In this document: one piece after another, positions 12,001-21,916 of the stretch
Layout: every line of letters starts with the position of its first letter
Position numbering within the stretch: the stretch's first letter is position 1
From: Ciona intestinalis
Lineage: Eukaryota; Chordata; Ascidiacea; Phlebobranchia; Cionidae
Assembly (NCBI RefSeq): GCF_000224145.3
Contig: NC_020177.2
Location: 1,223,536 to 1,287,535 of the forward strand
Direction: 5' to 3'
DNA length: 64,000 bases
The notes under the pieces: generated by a model
The model's database searches: none
What the model was told of the DNA's origin: nothing
What the model saw: the letters and a program-made list of their open reading frames with translations, nothing else
Translations under genes and position numbers: made by a program

Positions 12001-13081
12001 ACGAAGCTATATTTTTCATAAAATAGGGAATGGCTGCGTTCCAGTTTCAAATTTTTAATATTTACCAGATCTGTTCTTAAAGCTTGAAAAAAAATTTTTT
12101 TTGTTTTTTAGGTTGTAGGGAAATTTAAACTTATGCAATAAACATAACTTTTTATTTAATTGAATTTTATAGGCTAACTTGTAGTTCCAAAAGCTTCGGG
12201 CTAAGAAACCTAGTAGTAACAAATAAAAGTAAATGTAAGAAACATATGAAGCTATGGTAACAGCAAGTTCTGGGAAACTAAATCGGCCACTATGTTTATA
12301 TAAAGTAAATGAAGGTTTAAAGCTCCTATACTTAGGCAAGGTTTCCATATTTTAACAGGTTTGACATTGTTATTGTTAAACAAAGTTTAACAGTCAATAA
12401 ACTTGGAGGTATGAATTTTTTGGCAGTTTTGACTTTGACTTCTCCTGGGTTTTAATGCATGCATAACTGATTATTGTTGCTTTACAGTTTAACATGTATA
12501 GCAATTTTACACCATACACATAAACACAACAGTACAGTGGGGATGGGGTTTGCAACTGTTGACTAAACTAGTCCGCACATAAATTCAAGTCATGCAACTA
12601 AAATTCTGGTCGGTATATTTTGACCAACTAACTGTAATAAGAAATCCGCAGAAATTTAGTGGACCGACTAAACTTGAAAAACCACCGATTAAATTTTATT
12701 CGGCTGACTAAAAACGCGGTAACCAATACTTATCAAACCAACTAGTTTAGTCGGTATCCGAGTCTTCAGAGATTACCCTCCCAGCCAATAGTAATAAGTT
12801 CAACTCACCTTATGCACGCTTTTGGGATCTTCTAACCAACTTTCATACATTTCTTCAATATACAGAGTGTTACTACCGCTCAAAAACGGTTCTGCTTTGG
12901 CAGCCGCGGCAGTTGCTTGTTGGTTCGTAAGTGAAGTACTTGCATAATGTCTCCGTGGTGTGTTTGAACCACATAACGTCTTTATTGGATTTCGTGCGAG
13001 GTTTCGTGTTAAAACTGAGGAAGTCCGATTTAAAGTAAACATTTGTTGCAAAACCCGGAATGATGCTTGTGACCTCAGCAT
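31..13081 (-). CDS. OGDH: 2-oxoglutarate dehydrogenase E1 component (OGDH), 3' end outside window
   Basis: Thiamine-diphosphate E1 subunit of the mitochondrial 2-oxoglutarate dehydrogenase complex (TCA cycle, matrix). Exons in transcript order: 13081-12809, 11694-11506, one of 10434-10332 or 8046-7929, 6065-5965, 5889-5735, 3698-3552, 3129-3047, 2833-2717, 1191-1076, [missing], 153-31. All visible junctions are GT/AG and phase-consistent. Seen: an Arg-rich, acid-poor N-terminus suited to a mitochondrial presequence; [81 protein letters not shown] segment; HGDAAFSGQ (ThDP region); [12 protein letters not shown]. These match animal OGDH throughout. About 100 residues between GDAAFSGQ and MDEPMF, including the NNQIGFTTDP region, are absent and probably lie in the gap at 298-347. 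The start is placed at 13081; an in-frame ATG at 13117 would add 12 residues. OGDHL is not excluded as a name. Confidence 0.95.
176..491 (-). mobile_element. composite SINE, interrupted by gap
   Basis: AATGAATGAATGAGTGAATG tail, then the CGTTATAACA block, the N gap, and TGACCACTGGGTTGGAGCAA...GTCTTGCCCAA. The head is missing. Confidence 0.8.
298..347. other. assembly gap (50 N)
   Basis: A run of N interrupts an antisense SINE copy inside the OGDH intron between the exon ending GDAAFSGQ (1076) and the exon starting MDEPMF (153). A round 50 N is often a placeholder length. The missing OGDH exon or exons (about 100 codons) are best explained by sequence lost here. Confidence 0.95.
921..1022 (-). 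mobile_element. type A MITE, truncated
   Basis: Half copy starting at ATTCACGACTTCCATAGACC and running to the terminal CTTCCCCCACCCTACTATA. Confidence 0.88.
1481..1612 (-). mobile_element. composite SINE, tail half
   Basis: AATGAATGTAACTTG...GCGGGCAATGGCAGTCATTA...TACACCTCGTACGAGTTACC, ending GTGGGTGATTATTT. Confidence 0.85.
2268..2473. repeat. 71-bp tandem repeat, three copies
   Basis: Copies start at 2268, 2339 and 2410 and share ACAGTGAGCATGAGGTGTAT and ...GTGTATAAGAAGACACCC. A single reversed relative lies at about 47320-47400. In an OGDH intron; the ORF through it is repeat-generated. Confidence 0.9.
2530..2709. repeat. 30-bp tandem repeat, six copies
   Basis: Unit CTCGACAGTGAGCATGAGG plus an 11-nt spacer (AAAGCCACAAA and variants); copies start at 2530, 2560, 2590, 2620, 2650 and 2680. 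It shares its core with the 71-bp array 60 bp away and ends 8 bp before the OGDH exon donor at 2716. Confidence 0.93.
2871..3006 (+). mobile_element. type A MITE, 3' truncated beside an OGDH exon
   Basis: Left terminus through ATGTTCTTGTTTAC; the right third is missing and intron sequence next to OGDH exon 3047-3129 follows. Confidence 0.88.
4358..4546 (+). CDS. possible small secreted protein ORF inside OGDH intron, opposite strand
   Basis: 62 codons: hydrophobic N-terminus [20 protein letters not shown] looking like a signal peptide, followed by 40 polar residues with three Cys. A splice-acceptor-like TTTACTTAG ends 8 nt before the ATG (4349-4350), the spacing seen at trans-splice sites elsewhere in the window. 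ATTAAA follows the stop at about 4563. No homologue recognised; ORFs of this length occur by chance. Confidence 0.15.
   Translation: MTQMILLHILVLFAIFTEVCSDSTIKYDVSHVIEICWTGCSVKITHYDVDKQQTIHFCEVEF
4633..4935 (+). mobile_element. hAT-type non-autonomous DNA transposon
   Basis: 303-bp element beginning CAGCGTTTCTTAAACTGG and ending GTTTAAGAACCACTA, inverted termini typical of hAT elements. It has a perfect 8-bp target duplication ATTTACAG at 4625-4632 and 4936-4943. No transposase ORF. Confidence 0.88.
5170..5560. repeat. imperfect long tandem repeat, about three copies
   Basis: Three degenerate units of roughly 125-150 bp, each with ATTGTGTTNNGAAA...TTTTTACATACACA. A TA dinucleotide run sits at 5292-5311. 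In an OGDH intron. Confidence 0.65.
7675..7830 (+). repeat. dispersed repeat R1, copy 1
   Basis: About 155 bp: AAATGCAGGGGAGGC...TTTATGAAACAAATC...GATTAATGC...GTCTGCCCATCCTGCCA...AGGTTTGGCGCCTATG. The second copy at 11117-11275 has the same orientation; the two flank the OGDH alternative exon pair. Confidence 0.75.
7929..8046 (-). other. OGDH: OGDH alternative exon, non-acidic version
   Basis: Exon of 118 nt encoding [20 protein letters not shown], then [19 protein letters not shown]. Acceptor ...AAATAG, donor GTATAC; phase 0 in, phase 1 out, identical to the exon at 10332-10434. It repeats the IRGH...LDPL opening but replaces the DADLD acidic motif with a basic, Ser-rich stretch. Including both exons creates a TGA soon after the junction. 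Skipping both also gives an early TGA. Only mutually exclusive use keeps the frame. Confidence 0.78.
8144..8298. repeat. short tandem repeat upstream of OGDH alternative exon
   Basis: Six imperfect units alternating about 27 and 23 bp, each containing CCCCTAAAATGGGT, with CATTGCAAAAG joining every second unit. It lies about 100 bp upstream (transcript sense) of the alternative exon at 7929-8046. The CCCC/GGG content gives each unit some hairpin potential. Confidence 0.85.
8470..8730. repeat. tandem duplication, about 131 bp period
   Basis: Segments starting at 8475 and 8606 share GTACAAACAAGC-GAGCCAAAGTATA and TTTGACAACTATA-like ends. In an OGDH intron; the 108-codon minus-strand ORF here spans both copies and is not supported as a gene. 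Confidence 0.7.
9348..9466 (+). mobile_element. type A MITE, 5' truncated
   Basis: Starts at GAACAATTACCAACGGTTTA and ends GTGTCCCATCTTCCCCCACC CTATTA. Confidence 0.87.
9608..9722 (+). mobile_element. type B MITE, 5' truncated
   Basis: TTAAACAATTACCAACAGTC...GGACCATCTTACCCCAACCT; directly precedes a full type A copy. Confidence 0.8.
9738..9934 (+). mobile_element. type A MITE, full length
   Basis: Both termini intact (TAGTAGGGTGGGGGAAGATG and its complement CATCTTCCCCCACCCTACT), 197 bp, flanked by TA. Confidence 0.95.
10332..10434 (-). other. OGDH: OGDH alternative exon, acidic (calcium-type) version
   Basis: Exon of 103 nt encoding [20 protein letters not shown], then [14 protein letters not shown]. 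It enters in phase 0 (acceptor ...CACTAG) and leaves in phase 1 (donor GTAGGA), joining exon 6065-5965. The LDADLDS stretch matches the acidic motif linked to calcium sensitivity in mammalian OGDH splice forms. It competes with the exon at 7929-8046, which has the same phases. Confidence 0.88.
11040..11115. repeat. two-copy direct repeat
   Basis: CAAGCCCTGAAAC...CATACCCAGAG-CACC occurs twice, about 40 bp apart. Confidence 0.6.
11117..11275 (+). repeat. dispersed repeat R1, copy 2
   Basis: Diverged copy of the element at 7675: AAATGCAGGGGAGGCAGGGA...TTTTATGAAACAAATC...CTGCCCAATCTGCCA...AGGTTTGGTGCCTATG. No coding capacity. Confidence 0.75.
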
Positions 13082-13117
13082 CTTGATTATGATGTCACAC
13101 TTCTTCCACAACAGCAA

Positions 13118-14412
13118 AGTTTATTACAAAAAATTATGTTTTTTTTTAAATTGTAAAAATTCAAACACCAAAACAAACACATTAATAAGGTAAGTCAAAA
13201 TAAGCACATTTAGGCATAAAACTATGTGTTTTTTGCAGTTATTATAGTACAACAGTCAACAGACAAGACTCTATCAATCTACCACACAAACATTTCAAAT
13301 TTTAAATATTAAATTCATTTATCAGAAAAATCTTACTATTAAACCAAAACACATTGTCACAAAAACAGACTTCTTATTTTATTTAATGTAAAACTTCTAA
13401 ACTTATTTACACATTCTGCCGTTTTTACAATATGTTTCATCAGCTTAACATCACGACCTAGACTAAAATAGCGAAATCCATTTCCATTTCGTTTTATCAC
13501 TTAACAACTTTATTGTGCAATGCGTGCAGTGACGGCGACAACTGACTGTGACTGAAGTTTTCAAGGGCAACCAAATACTATATGCTGAGGTACAGCGCCC
13601 TCTGCCAAACAAATTGGTGACGTGAAGACACACCCCCAAAATTCTTCAGTACGTTTTCACGTTTTTCTAGTGAAAACTTTTATACAAATTTTTAATTTAA
13701 AATTTCATATGTTACCGTATGCTTGATTCTGTATTATGTAACATAAATTCGATATAGATGTTTAGGCGTGTTTCGGCAAAGAATTTTAAAGAATTTGGCA
13801 AAATATTTTATTGTCGGCACTATAGTTTGTATATTTAGATAATACTATAACATAGCCATAGGCAACTTTTAAATTAGGTTACTTAACAGCCGAAAATACA
13901 GCAAACGAAAATAGGCCGTCGCTAGGTGGTGATATTGAAGCGCAATCTTTAAAGCAGTGAGTTGGGCCAGTGTCCGTAAATAAACATGCTTATACACGCA
14001 GACTCTTGGTTTGGATAACCAAAGCATCTCAGCACGTCAAGTATTCAATCGCTAAATTTAGATTTTTCACATTTAGGATTTTTATACTTTGATTTGTATT
14101 ATGCATACGCGAAAATTTACAATTATTCGGTACAATAACTAACGAAAGCGGAATGTTTTACAAATAATTACACTAGAAACTTTAAAAATCCCATGAACTT
14201 CGAATGGTGTTTTGAAACTTTAGAACATACATAAAAATCTAATACTTGTATAATACGGTGAAAGTGGGAATTTCGGGAACTTTTAACACATTGGTAATAA
14301 ATATAAATTGTTCTATTAATTAAAGGCAAAACACGAGTCAAACACTGCTTAAATAACGATAAACATTATATCTTACAGATTAGAACTAACACATACAGTA
14401 AATTAAAAAGAA
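13118..14412. other. OGDH/sulfotransferase intergenic region
   Basis: Between the OGDH 5' end and the sulfotransferase 3' end. AT-rich, with no MITE or SINE copies and no convincing ORF. Should contain the OGDH promoter; no clear TATA box. Confidence 0.5.
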
Positions 14413-17400
14413 TTAATAGATAATACGAGACGCGTGTGCCACCACGTATGCAAGATAACCTATGCCACACACGAAGGCACACAGCGAAACTGTTATTTCA
14501 CGTTTTATCTGCCGGTAACCTGGGCTAGTGTCGTTCATATTGTTTTTTAGGATTTCGCCTTTTTTATTTTTGTGTGGGAAATCGTCGTCTGGTATTTGGC
14601 AGCCGAGAAACTTGCAAAGTTTGGGCCAACCCTCCGAACACTTGTACACTAACAGTTTGTCTTTTGGTGCAACCTATATCAAAAAATCAAGAATGAATGT
14701 AACTTACTTATTCTTATATGGCGGGCAACGATATGGTCGATATACCACGAGTGTTTCATACACTTCGTGTCTGTCTACGAGTTACACTGTATGTAACTTT
14801 TTGGATGATTATTTTTTTTTTTCGTGTATATATTTTCATTTGCTTTAGCCCTAATTTACAAGACCATAGTTTAACATACAATCTGTTAAGTTGTACATAC
14901 ATACCTGTAAGACTCTTGCGTTGTGATTTCTGTATGCTATTCTTAAGGCTTGGTTGTTTGGAACGTAGGTCTCCCAAGGTGAGATAGGAACCGAACCGAA
15001 GGCGATACGAACTGTTCAATTAAACATTTATTAAATATTGGGGCTTATGTTAAATTATAGGGTGGGTTGGGGAAGGCGGGACACCTTTAGCACAGGCAAT
15101 CTAAATGTTCTGATCTAAACAATTAATAACGGTCTATATGGGAGTCGCGAGGACTAACATTTATTTAGTCCCAAGTAAATAGGTTTTTATTTAGTAGAAG
15201 TCTAGAAAAGTGGGGGAAGATGGGATATGCTTTCATTTTCTTTACTCGTCCCATTTGGCAGTACAAATTAATATTTTCAGAATTTAATAACCATAGCTTC
15301 ACGACTCTAAAACAGCGTTGTTTTTGTTCAAACAAGATTAGGAAATATTGGATATTATGTGTTGATAGTATCCCATCTTGCCCCACAGAATTTTAGATAG
15401 ATAGCATGTTTATACGCTAACATACTTGCGTTGTTGAGAAATCGTTGTAGTTTAGAGCAGTGTGGTGACAGCCGGCTGATGGCGCTGTAGAGTCCACACG
15501 TTGACAACATTCGCATTTGTAGATTCATGCTTCCCAGCCATTCTTCTTCTGTATCTCGAACCATCAGTAAGATCTAGAAATATTACTTGTTTTAGTTGCG
15601 GTTATGAGTATAAGGCTTAGGGGCTAGAGGTCAAGGCCCGACGCTGCTGCTATCATTGCGGGAGTGTGTGTCATTGGAAAACACCCTTATAAAGGCAAAC
15701 CCTTAGCTTGTAAGGTGACTCGACGCATGGCAGACGAAACATCGGTCCTTCAAGATTAAAATAAAAAAAAATACAAGACGATTTCTTTTTTTTTTCTTGC
15801 AAAATGCTTAGGTTTATTTGATTTTGGGCACAAGAAAATGCGCATGTTATAATATAGATATTAAATTTTGTATTTTAAGTGGTGCATCTTTTAGTTATAC
15901 AAAGTTAATGTTATTATATGTCTTTGTATTAATGCATTCTATAATTTGTTTATGTGTACATATGATATAACATAAAATCTATTTTTACAAAATATAAGTT
16001 ATATTTATCTCTTTGAATACATTAATACCGAAAACAGGGAAGAGAAGGAAATTAACGAAGCCGTTAAAACAAGTTATATGGGGAAAAACTTGAGTAAAAG
16101 TGTTAAATAAAACAGTGGCTTCTAAACCCACAATAAAGTATAAATAACTTTCAAATTAAGATAACCTATGACGTTAACGCGCCTAAAAATCACAATGGCC
16201 AAACTAGGGGTTGATATTTCAAAACTTTAAGATTTGACATTAGTCATGAAATCGTTCTTCATGTCACGGGCGTCAGTATTTGGGTGGTTCTAATTTTTTA
16301 AGGGAAGTCACGACTAAAAACACATTCAAAATCAGTTACTTATATTGTTGCTTATTCTGTTGATGGATTACTATAACGAAATATTTAACTTCCGCGAAAA
16401 CCGAGTGTCCTTTTAATGTAATAGTATATATATATAATACTGTTGGGAAAGATAAAAACCGTTGGCACATAATCTTGTTTTTAACAATTAACAACGCTCT
16501 TTCAATGTCATAATACTTCGGTAATAATTCGGTAAATATTCTTTGTTTACTGTACTAAACGGGACGATAAAATAAAATAAAAACATGAACCATCTTGCCC
16601 CGACTTCCACGTATTACTATATAGTAGGGTGGGGGAATATGGAAGACCTTTTCATTCTACTTTCTCGTGCCATTTGGCAGTAAACAAAGAACATTCAAAG
16701 AATTATAAAACCGTATCCTCACGACTCCCATAATCATCGGTAATTATTTAAAACACGATCAGGATATTTGAATATTAGGTGCCAGAGGTGTCCCGTTTTA
16801 CCATACAGTACTATATTAGGAATTAAAGCGCAAAGGCCTTTGCTCGACCTTTGTCCTTTTATTGTACATTTAAAAATGACACAGCACACGCGGGAAATTC
16901 CAAGAGAAAAATCGGGAATGGTCGTGGTATAATTTACGCATGCAGTATTACATATTCCCTGAATTAAATATTAATATAGAAAATGAACTCGGCACCTTTT
17001 GCATATAGTCATTGTTACCAGAATGTAAAAGACAGGACGTTGGAATGTAAAAGACAGGACACGCTGGGCAATGTGGTAGGGTGGGAGAAGACGGGACACC
17101 TTTATCACATAGTATCCAAAAATAGGACGATGAAATATACGAAAAGGTGTCTTATCTTCCCCCACCCTACTATATGTATGAATTTATGAGACAATATAGT
17201 TATTTAAAACAAGACGACTAATAGTCATGTTGTTGTTATAACTCGACAGTGCTGAGCATAAGATGTATAAAAATTACGATCATATATAAAGCCACAAATA
17301 TATTACCATTTATTACTTCATATACAAAATATATATATACCTTTGCGTCCGGAAAAGCTTTATGCATCTCTTCCCAATAGTGGCATGCTGGGACGTCACA

Positions 17401-17592
17401 TGTGGCATCTATGTCTTTGTACATCTCTCGAAAATCGTCAGCCGTTCCCCCAACGGTCATAATTTTTGTCCATTGGTCGTGCAGATGTTCAAAATTATTC
17501 TCGGCGTCGTAAACCTGATACCCCAGCATTGTCAATGCCTCTCGAATCGAGTTCGTGCCGGTTTTAGGCAGTCCAGCCAATATTATTTTCAT
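14413..17592 (-). CDS. P-loop sulfotransferase-family protein with C-terminal membrane segment
   Basis: Four exons: 17592-17341, 15573-15426, 15011-14905, 14673-14413; 255 aa, all junctions in phase (0, 1, 0). Seen: N-terminal GLPKTGTNSI, the 5'-phosphosulfate loop of the PAPS-dependent sulfotransferase fold; DVPACHYWEEMHKAFPDAK followed by ILLMVRDTEEEW, matching the family's 3'-phosphate-binding region; NHNARVLQVAPKDKLLVYKC; GWPKLCKFLGCQIPDDDFPH; then a hydrophobic segment ITVSLCAFVCGIGYLAYVV at about residues 229-247. This is the layout of the animal and bacterial 'sulfotransferase family' proteins (Pfam Sulfotransfer_4-like), many unassigned and often expanded in tunicates. The acceptor substrate cannot be inferred. 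A splice acceptor (17599-17600) lies 6 nt before the ATG with no visible upstream exon, which suits trans-splicing. Confidence 0.85.
14692..14822 (-). mobile_element. composite SINE, tail half
   Basis: GAATGAATGTAACTTACTTA then GGCGGGCAACG...GTGTTTCATACACTTCGTG; in sulfotransferase intron 3. Confidence 0.85.
15057..15165 (+). mobile_element. type A MITE, left half
   Basis: TAGGGTGGGTTGGGGAAGGC...GGTCTATATGGGAGTCGCGA, then breaks off. Confidence 0.82.
15208..15388 (-). mobile_element. type B-like MITE
   Basis: GTGGGGGAAGATGGGATATG...TTTACTCGTCCCATTTGGCA...GTATCCCATCTTGCCCCACA; between sulfotransferase exons 2 and 3. Confidence 0.85.
15608..15768 (+). mobile_element. composite SINE, tRNA-head fragment
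   Basis: GGGGCTAGAGGTCAAGGCCC...GACGCTGCTGCTATCATTG...GTGTGTCATTGG, followed by GACGAAACATCGGTCCTTCA that recurs at about 27900. Confidence 0.6.
16005..16148 (+). repeat. dispersed repeat R4, copy 1
   Basis: ATCTCTTTGAATACATTAAT...GGGAAGAGAAGGAAATTAACG...AAGCCGTTAAAAC...GAGTAAAAGT...CTTCTAAACCCACAATA. Second copy at 24032. Confidence 0.65.
16434..16617 (+). mobile_element. type B MITE
   Basis: TAATACTGTTGGGAAAGAT...GACGATAAAATAAAATAAAA, ATGAACCATCTTGCCCCGAC. Confidence 0.85.
16620..16814 (-). mobile_element. type A MITE, full length
   Basis: Abuts the preceding type B copy, in opposite orientation; the right terminus is mutated to TTTTACCATACAGTACTATA. Confidence 0.92.
17076..17174 (+). 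mobile_element. type A MITE, internally deleted (about 99 bp)
   Basis: Both ends kept; the centre from ATATCCAAATA to GGACGA is lost. Confidence 0.92.
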
Positions 17593-17612
17593 TATTGTCT
17601 AAGTAGAAAACG
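17593..17612 (-). promoter_or_regulatory. candidate spliced-leader acceptor, sulfotransferase gene
   Basis: Reads TTTTCTACTTAG then 6 nt (ACAATA) to the ATG. An acceptor this close to the start, with no matching upstream donor or exon, is the expected layout for SL trans-splicing in Ciona. Confidence 0.4.
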
Positions 17613-20100
17613 ACCTAAAAACATAATAAAATTTAAAGGTTTTTTTTAATTTTTTCTTGAGTGCATTAAAAGAAAGTTATAGATTGTTTAGTTATATATC
17701 GTATATCGTTTAGCAGAGAAGAAAAAGTAGTTTTAAGCTAAGTAATACAGACTGCACAGTTAGCATGATGCTTTGATTTGATAACAGACCAAGATAGTGC
17801 GTGAAACGCTTGCTTATCATATCACACATCTATATTTCCTAGAAAATCCACTTTGGTATAAAATGACTTCGCATAGAAAACATTTTGGGTTTAAAACTAG
17901 ACTAATCAGATATATCATATGGCGAAACCAAACCGCTACCAGACAAACTGGAAAGTCACTACGTGCCAGAACGCATATAACTATTACTGCGCATTGCTGC
18001 AACCCATTTGAACTGTTGTTATCTGCATTCAGTGAATCATTTGTACGTCTGGCACGCAGCCAAGTTATAACGCACTGTTTACTGTTGTACTACGTTGAAT
18101 CGCGCTTGGCACACAAAGTTACGGCAAAAACAAAATACCTCGAGCTCTGCAAAGCATATCGGTCTGCGCGTTAACTTTCGTGTTGGTTTAGCAGCAATGC
18201 CTGGAAGATTTATTCTTAAACCGAGATCTACTTTTAGGGGAGTTTCGCTTATAGCTGCCGAGATAGCGACCCATGCATGTATTTCGTGATAATAGCCCGA
18301 CACGGCGCATCGAATCGTGATTCAGCTTCTCTGTGCCCTTGTTTCACACGAAACGGCTGCTATAAGTCACATGCGCACTGCCCTATAGACTATAATACAT
18401 ACATCTTCTAGCGTGCCAAGTCCCAGTTAGTTGCCTGAGCACATTAAGCGCCGCATACGCTGTACGAACCCACACACAGTAAACACACACCTACGCTAAA
18501 CACACTTCCGAGAAATAAGCGGTAGGTAGGCACACAACGCTTATATGTATGGCCACCCAACAAGGGCAACTCGCTTGCCAGATCACAATTCCTAAAGGTC
18601 AACTTTCTAAACCAATGTGTTCACCGTCAACACTCAATTTCCCAGAAAGCAGCGCATTTGGCCATGGTCGCCCAAGAATTAACTTAGCCCCTTTACCTCG
18701 CCTGCGTTAATAAGGTCACCTTCTAACTCGACCTACTTAACGTGGGCTGCGTTCACTACTTTTCTGAGAATTGGCAAACGGAGATCAACTTTCGCACTTA
18801 TCAGGATATTCCTGTTTGTAAACTTGGCTAAAATCACAGCTTGGTATGCCAGCGATTAACTATATTTCATCCTAAAATAACACAAAACTCTTGTTTGAGT
18901 AAACAATTTAATAAAAGACAATTGACATGTGACACGACGCAGTTGTAAACTAATGACCACATTTTTAATATTACTCCATAAAAGAAGTCCTTTTATATTA
19001 ATAATTATTCATTGCAATCAAATGACTGTCTACTAATTGCAAATAGCAACTGGTCTGACTTTTGCCCTTTCATGCTGCTTACACAAACTACTATTTAAAA
19101 ATGGCTGACTTAGAACTGCTGCTACGTCTGGTGAATCGACATGAATGCCAAAAGTCGGTCCGCTGGCTACGTTTTATGCCTTCCAAAATGATTCCATGAA
19201 ATAGTATTCACCCGTACTGCGCTACGTTACATGAATCTAATGTCCGCGAATGGATTCTTATGCCGAACAGACCCGAGTTAGCCTCAGCGAAAATTAGTCA
19301 AAAGTTAAAGCAGCGTTTGACATCGACTTCCTCGAACTGCGTTACTCTGTCTGCTGCTGAACCCTGTACGTTTCACATCGGTTCAACCAACTTTGATTGA
19401 ATCGAAGCGCAAAAACATGGGTGCGAGTGAAGGCACACTTTAAACTTGGAGAAAGGGATGTGTGTTTTAGTAATGCGCTTATTATAAAAACTTATAAGCA
19501 ATAATACCCATCAGGAATTGCTTTATGAATTTTGAACCGGATACCAAATATGTCGCACTGCTCTGACCACAAACTGTCTCATACAACGTTCAGACATCCG
19601 GTTCGATACATTTGCATGTAAACTGACTTCGCAGACCGGTCAGTCGAGGTCGTTTAAATTACCATCTCGATCACTCTTGAGTCTAAACTGAGAGAAATTA
19701 ATTGACGTCAGAATAAATGGCGGGAGAATTTCTGAAGCGCTTGTGCTAAGAACCGCATTAATTAAACCGCCGAGAGTCGAACCCGCATTTTTTCCAGGAC
19801 TTACCACACCTTTACCAAGTAGACAGTAGAGCGATAACCACACCATGGTATGGAGTCACATATACATATCTACGTATGCGGGTAGTAGACTAACTTGCCA
19901 GTATTGCGTCAGCATACTAAACTGCATACTCTATGACGCACTTTAGCGTAGGTACATTGCATGCGTCCGACTTTAATTCAGACCACTGTAACATTTAAAT
20001 GGTCTATAAATAACATTTAAATGAACTGTCACTTAGATAAAACGACTCCGTCTGTACATTGATAATCATGTTTTGCGGTTTCTTTTGTAAAACATTTGAT
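17613..20100. other. 2.5-kb repeat-free intergenic island
   Basis: No MITE or SINE copy in about 2.5 kb, although the flanks carry one every 0.5-1 kb, and visibly higher GC. Contains a TGACGTCA at about 19704 and a 125-codon ORF (17797-18174) with no recognisable features. No gene could be supported. Confidence 0.5.
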
Positions 20101-20303
20101 GTAGTGGGGTGGGAAAGATGGGACACATTTAGCGCATAATATTCAATTAAGTATTCTGATTGTGTTTTAAACAATTAACAACGGCCTATGAGAGTCGTGA
20201 GGATATACGGTTATTTAATTCTTTGAATGTGCTTTGTTTACTACCAAATGGAACGAGAAAATAGAGTTAAAAGGTGTCCCATCCTCCCCCGCCCTTCTCT
20301 AAT
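20101..20303 (+). mobile_element. type A MITE, full length
   Basis: GTAGTGGGGTGGGAAAGATG to CATCCTCCCCCGCCCTTCT; more diverged right end. Confidence 0.92.
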
Positions 20304-20535
20304 AATACCGTTATTTGCCACTTCAATAACGGTAGCAAAGATTTAAAATATTTTAAACAAAAAAAAACAGGATATAGCGACAAAACAGAAAACATGCTTT
20401 TTAAAACATGCTTTTAGTTAAAACATACCGATTTGGTTATTGAATATTTGTTTAAGTATTAAACAATACATGATTTAACAAATTATTTTCGCAGTTTAGA
20501 AAGCTGGTGTTTTAAACTTACGTTGGCTACATAGC

Positions 20536-20716
20536 ATAGTAGTGTGGGGCAAGTCGAAATACTGTAAGCACCTAAATCCGATATTTTGTGTTTTAACAAT
20601 TAACAATGCTATTATAGAGTCGTAGGCCTATGGTTACACAAATCCGTCAATATTCTCTGTTTGCAACCAAATAAGTAAATTAAAGATATGGAAGTTCCAT
20701 CTTACCCCACCCATTT
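20536..20716 (+). mobile_element. type B MITE
   Basis: TAGTAGTGTGGGGCAAGTCG...GGAAGTTCCATCTTACCCCA. Confidence 0.85.
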
Positions 20717-20769
20717 TGTAACTTTAAATGTAAAACGTTATACGTACCACCAAAATTATTTAATTTACG

Positions 20770-20903
20770 AATCTAACTTGTTTATTGTTTTGTGGCGGGG
20801 CAACGGCAGTCGTTATAACACGGTTGTCCTGTTCCATGCTTATATCAGGCCCGCTTTCGAGTTATCACGTATGTAACTTTGTGGGTGATTGTTTTTGCTT
20901 GAA
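20770..20903 (-). mobile_element. composite SINE, tail half
   Basis: GTGGCGGGGCAACGGCAGTC...GTTCTGTT-like block...GAGTTATCACGTATGTAACT, GTGGGTGATTGTTTTT. Confidence 0.75.
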
Positions 20904-21169
20904 ATACCTACGTCGCAGTTGAGCAAGCACGAAATTTTAGAAAACATGAAACTAGTTTACTGCTTGATATTGCTTAATTATTGATTAAAATTTAAACTAA
21001 GTTATCTTATACGATAACCTAAGTGCATTTAGAACACGCGAAAAAAATCTTTTGTACTCCAATAATATTGTAAAGCTACCTATGTTGATACTACTTCGTT
21101 TTGCCTGAAAAAAAAAAAAAACTTAAAAAAAACATTTGTAATAACTTGCCTTAGATTAAACGCTCTATG

Positions 21170-21368
21170 GCAGGGTGGGGAAGACGGGACACCTTTAGCA
21201 CATATAATATCCAAATATGCTAATTGCACTTTAAACAATAACAACGGTCTATGAGAAATCGTGAGAATATGGTTTTATAATTCTTTAAATCTTCTTTGTT
21301 TACTACCAAATGGGGCAAAAAATAGTATGAATAGATTAATAGTCCCGTCTTTCCCCACTCTACTACAT
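21170..21368 (+). mobile_element. type A MITE, full length
   Basis: GGCAGGGTGGGGAAGACGGG to CCCGTCTTTCCCCACTCTAC. Confidence 0.92.
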
Positions 21369-21645
21369 ATACTTTATTATAAATAAACTATATAACTTCT
21401 TTAATTTGAATAAACATTTTTTAATTCTAATGAACGTTAATCAACCTATTGAAAAATAAAGCAAAATATCCTTAGACTTACAAATACAGAGTCGAACCTC
21501 CAGCCACCTGTCAAATGAAAACGTATCGGAAATGAACGTTGCGCGTCTTCCTGTGACATCATAATAACTCAATGGAAACTGGGTGCAAGGCAAACAGATA
21601 ACAGAACCACACCGCATGTTAAATAACGGAAGACCTTACTTGACC

Positions 21646-21778
21646 TCTTGTTTTGTTTGTTTAAACGTCGGTGCACTTTTAATAGTTTTGTACGCTTTTT
21701 GTCGATTTGTCGCTGTATTCTACCTTTTCGTTTTAAATATTTTTTAACCTTCGCTACCGCGTAATCGAAGAGACGAAT
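21646..21778 (+). repeat. dispersed repeat R3, copy 1
   Basis: Ends TTCGCTACCGCGTAATCGAA GAGACG with preceding CTTTTCGTTTTAAATATTTT. Relatives at 26868, 32780 and 36945. Confidence 0.7.
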
Positions 21779-21916
21779 AAAAAAGTTTGAATATTGTGAT
21801 TTTTCTCCTTTAATGTTTTTGGATGATTATTTTTTGTTGGAATTTTCACAAACGGTTTCCAGGCTATTTTTCATTGGAGAATACAAAACTCCCTTTTGGC
21901 GAACTTAAAAAAGATA

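Noticed and set aside
17797..18174. 125-codon plus-strand ORF, longest in the intergenic island
   Set aside because: No recognisable domain, overlapping open frames on both strands, and no splice or promoter context; likely chance in GC-richer DNA.
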